Of a stretch of 10,792 bases of DNA, positions 6,530 to 10,792 are shown one piece after another. Made by a program: the position numbers and the translations under genes. Each line of letters opens with the position of its first letter. Positions within the stretch are counted from its first letter, which is position 1. Below the pieces are notes generated by a model. The model saw only the letters and a list, made by a program, of their open reading frames with translations, was not told where the DNA came from and searched no databases. Origin of the DNA: Candidatus Solincola tengchongensis (GTDB lineage Bacteria > Actinomycetota > Geothermincolia > Geothermincolales > RBG-13-55-18). Location of the stretch: NCBI GenBank assembly GCA_015711895.1, contig JACVJH010000386.1:1-10792 (forward strand), given 5' to 3'.

Positions 6530-7635
6530 AGCCGACGAGGGTACCCTTCCTGGACCTCACCCGCCAGGACCGGGAGCTCCGGGAGGAGCTCTGCGGAGCC
6601 TTCAACTCCTTTCTCCGGCGGGGCCGCCACATACTGGGCCCGGAGGTGGAATCCCTGGAGGCGGAGCTGGCCGCCTTCTGCGGCGTGGAGCACGGCGTGG
6701 GCGTGGCCTCGGGCACCGATGCCCTCATCCTCACCCTCCGTGCCCTGGGGATCGGGGAGGGAGACGAGGTCATACTTCCCGCCTTCACCGCCCCTCCCAC
6801 CGCAGTGGCCGTCACCCTCTCGGGCGCCGTGCCCGTATTCGCCGACGTGGACCCGCATACACTCACACTGGACCCCGCCAGCGTTGAGGAGCGTATAACC
6901 CACCGCACCCGTTGCCTCCTGCCGGTTCATCTTTACGGGCGGCCGGCGGACATGGCGGCGCTGGGCAGGCTGGCACGGCAACACGGCCTGCACCTCGTGG
7001 AGGACTGCGCACAATCGCACGGGGCAGCCCTCGACGGAAGGATTACCGGCTCCTTCGGGACGGCGGGGTGTTTCAGCTTCTACCCCACCAAGAACCTCGG
7101 AGCCTACGGGGACGGCGGTATGGTGGTCACCTCGAGCGGAGAACTTGCACAGGAGCTGCGCTGCCTCCGCGATTACGGCCGCGTGGACAGGGACCTCCTG
7201 GGCAAGGTGGGCACCAACAGCCGCCTGGACGAGCTGCAGGCCGCGCTGCTGCGCATCAAGCTGAGGCGCCTCCCGGAGTGGAACCGGCGCCGCCGGGAAC
7301 TGGCCCGGATATACCTCGATGCTCTCTCCGACCTCCCCCTGGGACTGCCGGAATGCCGGGAGGGGGAGGAACACGTCTACCACATCTTCGCCGTGACCAG
7401 CGAGCGGCGGGACGAGCTGCGCCGGCACCTGGAGCTCGAAGGAGTGGAGACGGTCGTCCACTATCCCCTTCCCGTGCACCTGCAGCCTCCCTTCCGGAGC
7501 CGTCCCGGCCCTCCCTGTCCGGTGGCCGAGGAGGCTTCCCGACGCGTCCTCTCCCTCCCCCTCTATCCCCACCTGACCACGGAGGAGCAGGAGACGGTGA
7601 TCGAGGCCGTGCGCTCCTTCTTCGGTGCCTCCTGA
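6526..7635 (+). CDS. DegT/DnrJ/EryC1/StrS-family PLP sugar aminotransferase
   Basis: This 369-residue protein opens with VPFLDLTRQD, the usual start of sugar aminotransferases that make amino sugars on nucleotide carriers. PLP-site features are in order: GVASGTDALILTL (Ser62-Gly63-Thr64-Asp65 phosphate contacts), PAFTAPPTA, PVFADVD, VEDCAQSHGA (Asp160 pairing with the pyridine nitrogen, Gln163), and SFYPTKNLGAYGDGG with the Schiff-base Lys189. Later come NSRLDELQAALLRIKL and HIFAV, then VHYPLPVHLQPPF. All catalytic residues are present and the length is normal. The start is TTG at 6526, overlapping the previous stop in TTGA, with GGAAGAGG about 5 nt before it, so coupling is likely. It probably transfers an amino group from glutamate or glutamine to a 3- or 4-keto sugar made with the upstream SDR; position and sugar are not determined. 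It ends the operon. Confidence 0.92.
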   Translation: MKPTRVPFLDLTRQDRELREELCGAFNSFLRRGRHILGPEVESLEAELAAFCGVEHGVGVASGTDALILTLRALGIGEGDEVILPAFTAPPTAVAVTLSGAVPVFADVDPHTLTLDPASVEERITHRTRCLLPVHLYGRPADMAALGRLARQHGLHLVEDCAQSHGAALDGRITGSFGTAGCFSFYPTKNLGAYGDGGMVVTSSGELAQELRCLRDYGRVDRDLLGKVGTNSRLDELQAALLRIKLRRLPEWNRRRRELARIYLDALSDLPLGLPECREGEEHVYHIFAVTSERRDELRRHLELEGVETVVHYPLPVHLQPPFRSRPGPPCPVAEEASRRVLSLPLYPHLTTEEQETVIEAVRSFFGAS

Positions 7636-7649
7636 GCGTGTATCACGCT
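7635..7649 (+). terminator. Short hairpin just after the sugar operon (candidate terminator)
   Basis: AGCGTG-TAT-CACGCT forms a perfect 6-bp stem with a 3-nt loop, starting at the last base of the aminotransferase stop codon and followed by the weak pyrimidine run TCT. Placement fits an operon end facing a convergent gene, but the stem is short and the U-tract is poor. Confidence 0.4.
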
Positions 7650-7678
7650 TCTATCATGTCCTTCCGACACTATATTAA

Positions 7679-7714
7679 TAAATGGTAACATATGGTAATA
7701 TACCATTATTTACC
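7679..7714. promoter_or_regulatory. AT-rich cluster of direct and inverted TGGTA elements
   Basis: In an AT-rich island of a GC-rich window, TGGTAA occurs at 7683-7688 and again at 7693-7698. The second copy is part of a perfect inverted repeat ATGGTA-ATA-TACCAT (7692-7706). The outer GGTAA (7684-7688) pairs with TTACC (7710-7714), giving a nested palindrome. This could be an operator, a cruciform or a protein-binding site. It lies between two convergent gene ends, so there is no obvious downstream gene to control. Confidence 0.4.
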
Positions 7715-7777
7715 TTTTGAGAACGGGGGTACTAATTCGCCGAGCGAGGTCGTGGACATAGACTTCCGGAATCGCGT

Positions 7778-7799
7778 GCGCCGCCTTGCCTCGCGGCGC
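7778..7799 (-). terminator. GC-rich hairpin downstream of the nitroreductase gene
   Basis: A perfect 7-bp all-GC stem (GCGCCGC, 7778-7784, with GCGGCGC, 7793-7799) encloses an 8-nt loop, 14 nt past the nitroreductase stop codon. There is no U-run on either strand, so it may be a Rho-independent-like pause, a transcript-end protector, or chance. Confidence 0.3.
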
Positions 7800-7813
7800 G
7801 GCGGCCGGTCCGC

Positions 7814-8332
7814 CTACAGGTAAGTGGTCAGGCGCTCCGGAGGCATCTTGCGCGGCTGGGAGCCCGGGCGTGCGGGATACCCTACCGGGATAAGGGCCAG
7901 GGGCCGCAGGCGCTCCGGAAGCCCCAGCAGGCTGGCGACCTCTTCCTCCCGGAAAGCCCCCACCCAGCAGGCGCCCAGTCCCAATGCGGTGGCGGCGAGG
8001 AGTATGTTCTCCACCGCGGCCGCGGTGTCCTGGATGGAATAGAGTTCCACGCCCCGCCGTCCGTAACTGGCGGCGTGGGACTCCAGGTCGGCGCAGACCA
8101 CGATGACCACCGGGGCCCGGGCCACGAAACCCTGCCCCAGCGCCGCCGCCGCCAACCCCTCCTTGATCCTCCCGTCGCGCACCACCACGAACCGCCAGGG
8201 CTGTACGTTCCCGGCGGTGGGCGCCAGACAGGCACAGCGCAGAAGCCTGGCTACCAGTTCATCCGGGACGCCCCTCGCGGCATCGAAGGAGCGCACGCTG
8301 TGCCTCTTCTCCATGGCCTCGAAGACGTCCAT
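7814..8332 (-). CDS. Small nitroreductase-family FMN flavoprotein
   Basis: This 172-residue protein has the standard single-domain nitroreductase layout. Residues 1-16 contain RHSVRSF (Arg10 and Arg14 in the FMN-phosphate-binding region). APTAGNVQPWRFVVV (37-51) is the conserved substrate/FMN loop. IQDTAAAVENILLAATALGLGACWVGAF holds the second half of the family signature, and it ends PVGYP with PPERL near the C-terminus. Members use NAD(P)H to reduce nitro compounds, quinones or other electron acceptors; the physiological substrate is unknown. It is the last gene of the minus-strand operon. The ATG at 8332 is preceded by GGGGGTGA, whose TGA is the stop codon of the upstream peptidase gene, a 6-nt gap favouring coupled translation. 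The length is at the short end for the family but nothing essential seems missing. Confidence 0.9.
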   Translation of the reverse strand: MDVFEAMEKRHSVRSFDAARGVPDELVARLLRCACLAPTAGNVQPWRFVVVRDGRIKEGLAAAALGQGFVARAPVVIVVCADLESHAASYGRRGVELYSIQDTAAAVENILLAATALGLGACWVGAFREEEVASLLGLPERLRPLALIPVGYPARPGSQPRKMPPERLTTYL

Positions 8333-8338
8333 CCCCGT

Positions 8339-9286
8339 TCACCCCCGGATAATGTCCCGTGCGGCGGGAACCCCGGCCACCGACTCGGCATGCCTGACAG
8401 CATTTCGTACCGCCTCCGCCAGGAGGGAGGCACCAACGGCTCCCACCAGGTCCGCGGAGGCCTCCACCTCCCCGGTGGCAGCGGCGAAGACCAGGTCCCC
8501 GTCCAGTTTGGTATGACTGGGGGAGATGGCCCTGGCCAGGCCGTGATGTCCCCTCTGGGCCACCCAGTTGACGTCGGTCTTGGAAAGACGAGCGTTGCTC
8601 ACCACCACTGCCAGGGTGGTGTTGGTTCCGGGCACCGGGAAGGGCTTTTCTCCCGCCGCCTCCCGCATCACGCGCTCCGTGGAGAGGAACCCGCCCCCCG
8701 CGTCCCTGCCCCCGGCCCGGCTGCTGCCGTCCTCGTCCACCACGTCCCCGAAGGCGTTGACCACCGCGAGGGCGAAGACCTTGAGGTCCTTCCCCTCGAA
8801 GAAGGCCGTACCCAGGCCTCCCTTGGTGCAGAACTGGTAACCCAGGATCTTGCCCACCGTGGCCCCCATGCCCGCTCCCACGTTTCCCTGGCGCGCCAGC
8901 TCCTCCGAGGCCTGGCGGCAGGCGCGGTAACCCATCTCCTCGTCCGGACGGGCGGACGGGTCTCCTATGCCCAGGTCGTAGATCACCCCGGCGGGGACGA
9001 TGGGTATACGGGCCAGCCCGGTGTCGAAGCCCACGCCCGACTCCTCGAGGAATCGCATCACTCCCGTGGAGGCGGCCAGCCCGAACGCGCTGCCTCCGGC
9101 AAGGACGAAGGCGTGGACCTCCTCCACAAGGTTCACCGGATCCAGGAGGTCCGTCTCCCTGGTCCCGGGAGCGCCGCCTCTCACCTCCACACCTCCCCTC
9201 GTCCCGGGAGGCAGGAGGACCACCGTGCATCCGGTGATACCCTTGACATCCTCGGCGTGTCCCACCCTTACCCCTTCAATCCTCAC
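8339..9286 (-). CDS. P1/DmpA-family N-terminal nucleophile peptidase (L-aminopeptidase/D-esterase-like)
   Basis: With the GTG start at 9286 the protein has 315 residues. It starts RIEGVRVGHAED, the conserved opening of the DmpA/BapA/NylC (MEROPS S58, P1) family, then GGAPGTRETDLL, LAGGSAFGLAAS, VPAGVIYDLG, and GNVGAGMGATVGK. The self-cleavage region reads PGTNTTLAVV, predicting cleavage between Asn222 and Thr223 so that Thr becomes the N-terminal nucleophile, as in NylC; DmpA uses Ser. Characterised members are aminopeptidases with varied, often D- or beta-amino acid, specificity; the substrate here is unknown. Start choice: the GTG at 9286 gives an 11-nt overlap with the upstream gene and has a GGGGGAGG tract before it. 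ATGs at 9313 and 9343 are also in frame but would add basic residues not typical of the family. Stop and catalytic features are clear. Confidence 0.88.
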   Translation of the reverse strand: MRIEGVRVGHAEDVKGITGCTVVLLPPGTRGGVEVRGGAPGTRETDLLDPVNLVEEVHAFVLAGGSAFGLAASTGVMRFLEESGVGFDTGLARIPIVPAGVIYDLGIGDPSARPDEEMGYRACRQASEELARQGNVGAGMGATVGKILGYQFCTKGGLGTAFFEGKDLKVFALAVVNAFGDVVDEDGSSRAGGRDAGGGFLSTERVMREAAGEKPFPVPGTNTTLAVVVSNARLSKTDVNWVAQRGHHGLARAISPSHTKLDGDLVFAAATGEVEASADLVGAVGASLLAEAVRNAVRHAESVAGVPAARDIIRG

Positions 9287-10792
9287 CGCCTCCCCCCCTT
9301 TCCGTCTCCTCATTCCCGCCCACTGGTTCCCTCGCTCCCCCATCCTCCGCTGAGGAACCGGCGGCGGCCTCCGGGAGGCGTGCCTCGATCAGCTTCTCCG
9401 CCAGCTTCAGGGCTTCATCCCGCCGGCGTATCCTTCCCCCCATCTGGGCCTCGCGCACCCTTCTCAGGACCTCCCCCACCGCCGGGCCCTCCTTCATCCC
9501 CAGCTCCAGTATAAGATCCCGGCCCCTGAGGAGAGGGGGCGTTTCCTCTTCTCGCACCTGCTCGTCCAGGAGCTCCCGGCAGACCCGGACGTACCTCTCC
9601 AGCCCCTCGGGTGTGGTGAGAGGTCCCCGAGTGGCGAAGCGGTCGGCCGTGGACAGGAGCACCACGTCCACCAGGTTCTCGCCCAAGCGATTCACCAGCC
9701 TCCGCCGAGCCCGGGGGGTCAACCCCTGTTTCAGCGCCAGCCCGATATCCATGTGGTGGCCGATCACCGAGGCCAGGTACTCACGGGCGCGGCGCGAGAA
9801 ACGCAATCTCCCGGCCAGCTCGAGGACCGCCTCCCGGCTGAACCTCTGGTGGGAGTGAAAGTGTATGCGTCCGTCCTCCCCCCGGGAGAAGGTGAGCGGC
9901 TTTCCGGCGTCGTGGTAGAGGGCCGCTAGGCGGAGGAAGGCACGTCGTGGATAGCAATCCTGGAGCGGTTCTCCCATCCTCAGGGCCGTCATCCCCGCGT
10001 GTTCGGGATACATCCTTCCAGGGTCTTCCAGGAGCTTGTCCAGTTCCTCGAGGGTCATCAGGGTATGCTCCCACACGTCGAGGTGATGATAAGCGTTCTG
10101 CTCCAGGCCCACCGTTTCCGCCAGTTCGGGGAACAGATGCTCCAGCAGCCCGAAGGCCTCCACGTCCCTGAAGACCTCCCGGCAACCTCCCCCGGACAGG
10201 GTCTCCAGTAATTCCACGGCCAGGCGTTCCCCCGCGACGCGGGAGACCAGAGGCGCGTATTTCTTGAGGTGGTTCAGGGTACGCTCCTCGAACTCCAGAC
10301 CCAGGAGATGTCGGAAGCGCAGGGCCCTGACCAGGCGTACCGGATCGGCAAGGAAGGACTCCTTATGGCATTCGCGCAGGATACCCGCGGAAAGGTCCTT
10401 CCATCCGTAGTGCTTGTCTATCAGGTCGCGGGGCAGGACCAGTGAACCCTGGCCGACGAGCTTTCCCAGGTCCACGGCCATGGCGTTGATGGTGAAGTCC
10501 CGCATGGAGAGGTCCGTTTCCATGCCGAAACCCCGCAGGGGGGAGATGTCCACCGTGCGGCGGCGCCCGCCGTCCCTCACCACCAGGCGGTAGATCCGCT
10601 CCTCCCTGTCGAGCAGGAAATGTCGCGCCCCGAAGCGCGCCGCGGCCCGCGAGGCGGGTATGGAGGGGTCTCCCGTGGTCACCAGGTCCACGTCGTCCGA
10701 CACCTTGCCCAGGAGGTAATCCCGGAGATAGCCGCCCACCAGGAAGACGGGTTCCACGCCTTCCGAGAGGAAGGAGACCAAGTCCCCCACGA
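9276..10792 (-). CDS. CCA tRNA nucleotidyltransferase / poly(A) polymerase with HD domain (5' end beyond window)
   Basis: The visible 505 codons carry a class II polymerase-beta-type nucleotidyltransferase head: VFLVGGYLRDYLLG (16-28 counted from position 10790), SDDVDLV with the metal-binding Asp33 and Asp35, then RDFTINAMAVDL (97-108) and DPVRLVRALRFRHLLGLEF for the tRNA/ATP-handling neck. An HD phosphohydrolase domain follows, with HHLDVWEHTL, LYHDAGKP (His293-Asp294) and IGHHMDIG. The enzyme builds or repairs the 3'-CCA end of tRNAs; some family members are poly(A) polymerases, and I cannot separate the two by eye. The GTG at 10790 is probably an internal valine, since homologues have more residues before the LVGG motif, so the true start likely lies outside the window. 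The C-terminal ~60 residues are charged and end in a low-complexity Gly/Glu tail (GGNEETERGGGGED). It leads the operon with the peptidase and nitroreductase. Confidence 0.9.
   Translation of the reverse strand, partial: VGDLVSFLSEGVEPVFLVGGYLRDYLLGKVSDDVDLVTTGDPSIPASRAAARFGARHFLLDREERIYRLVVRDGGRRRTVDISPLRGFGMETDLSMRDFTINAMAVDLGKLVGQGSLVLPRDLIDKHYGWKDLSAGILRECHKESFLADPVRLVRALRFRHLLGLEFEERTLNHLKKYAPLVSRVAGERLAVELLETLSGGGCREVFRDVEAFGLLEHLFPELAETVGLEQNAYHHLDVWEHTLMTLEELDKLLEDPGRMYPEHAGMTALRMGEPLQDCYPRRAFLRLAALYHDAGKPLTFSRGEDGRIHFHSHQRFSREAVLELAGRLRFSRRAREYLASVIGHHMDIGLALKQGLTPRARRRLVNRLGENLVDVVLLSTADRFATRGPLTTPEGLERYVRVCRELLDEQVREEETPPLLRGRDLILELGMKEGPAVGEVLRRVREAQMGGRIRRRDEALKLAEKLIEARLPEAAAGSSAEDGGAREPVGGNEETERGGGGED

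Noticed and set aside
7692..7823. 43-residue plus-strand frame starting in the AT-rich island
   Set aside because: There is no ribosome-binding site, no recognisable motif, and it overlaps the end of the nitroreductase gene. It could be a gene remnant but is not supportable as a gene.
8075..9514. 479-codon plus-strand frame
   Set aside because: It is antisense to three minus-strand genes with clear catalytic motifs and has no recognisable domain.

Overview
This is a high-GC bacterial window. Codons in the clear genes end mostly in G or C, and genes are tightly packed with short overlaps. The gene set (FmdB-type zinc ribbon, YfhO-type membrane glycosyltransferase, HD-domain CCA/poly(A) polymerase, DmpA-type peptidase) would fit a GC-rich Gram-positive lineage such as an uncultured Actinomycetota. 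No gene here settles the phylum; that is inference.

Layout. (1) Positions 1-224, minus strand: the N-terminal part of an FmdB-family zinc-ribbon protein leaving the left edge, with a plausible promoter just upstream. (2) About 231-1914: roughly 1.7 kb without any gene I can recognise. It carries a perfect 19-bp tandem duplication, some small hairpins and several open but anonymous frames on both strands. The best coding candidates are 1068-1304 and 1370-1930 on the plus strand, both weak. (3) 1915-7635, plus strand: a compact three-gene operon. It encodes a 1188-residue fusion of a YfhO-like polytopic glycosyltransferase with a C-terminal GT2 polyprenyl-phosphate sugar transferase domain, then an extended SDR sugar epimerase/dehydratase, then a DegT/DnrJ-type PLP sugar aminotransferase. 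The gaps are +1 nt and a 4-nt TTGA overlap, so translation is probably coupled. A short hairpin follows the last stop. (4) 7636-7813: a convergent intergenic region with an AT-rich island of repeated and inverted TGGTA elements and a GC-rich hairpin. (5) 10792-7814, minus strand: a second operon with the CCA-adding enzyme/poly(A) polymerase with HD domain (5' end beyond the window), a P1/DmpA-family self-processing N-terminal nucleophile peptidase and a small nitroreductase-family flavoprotein, again with overlaps or very short gaps.

How the genes may work together. The plus-strand operon has the logic of a surface amino-sugar decoration system. The SDR and the aminotransferase would make a nucleotide-linked amino sugar. 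The cytosolic GT2 domain would load it on a polyprenyl phosphate. The membrane YfhO part would transfer the sugar to a cell-envelope acceptor on the outside. This parallels the ArnA/ArnB/ArnC/ArnT and the CsbB-GtcA-YfhO schemes, but donor synthesis and transfer sit in one polypeptide. It is the most interesting feature of the window. The minus-strand operon looks like ordinary housekeeping (tRNA 3'-end maturation) followed by two accessory enzymes.
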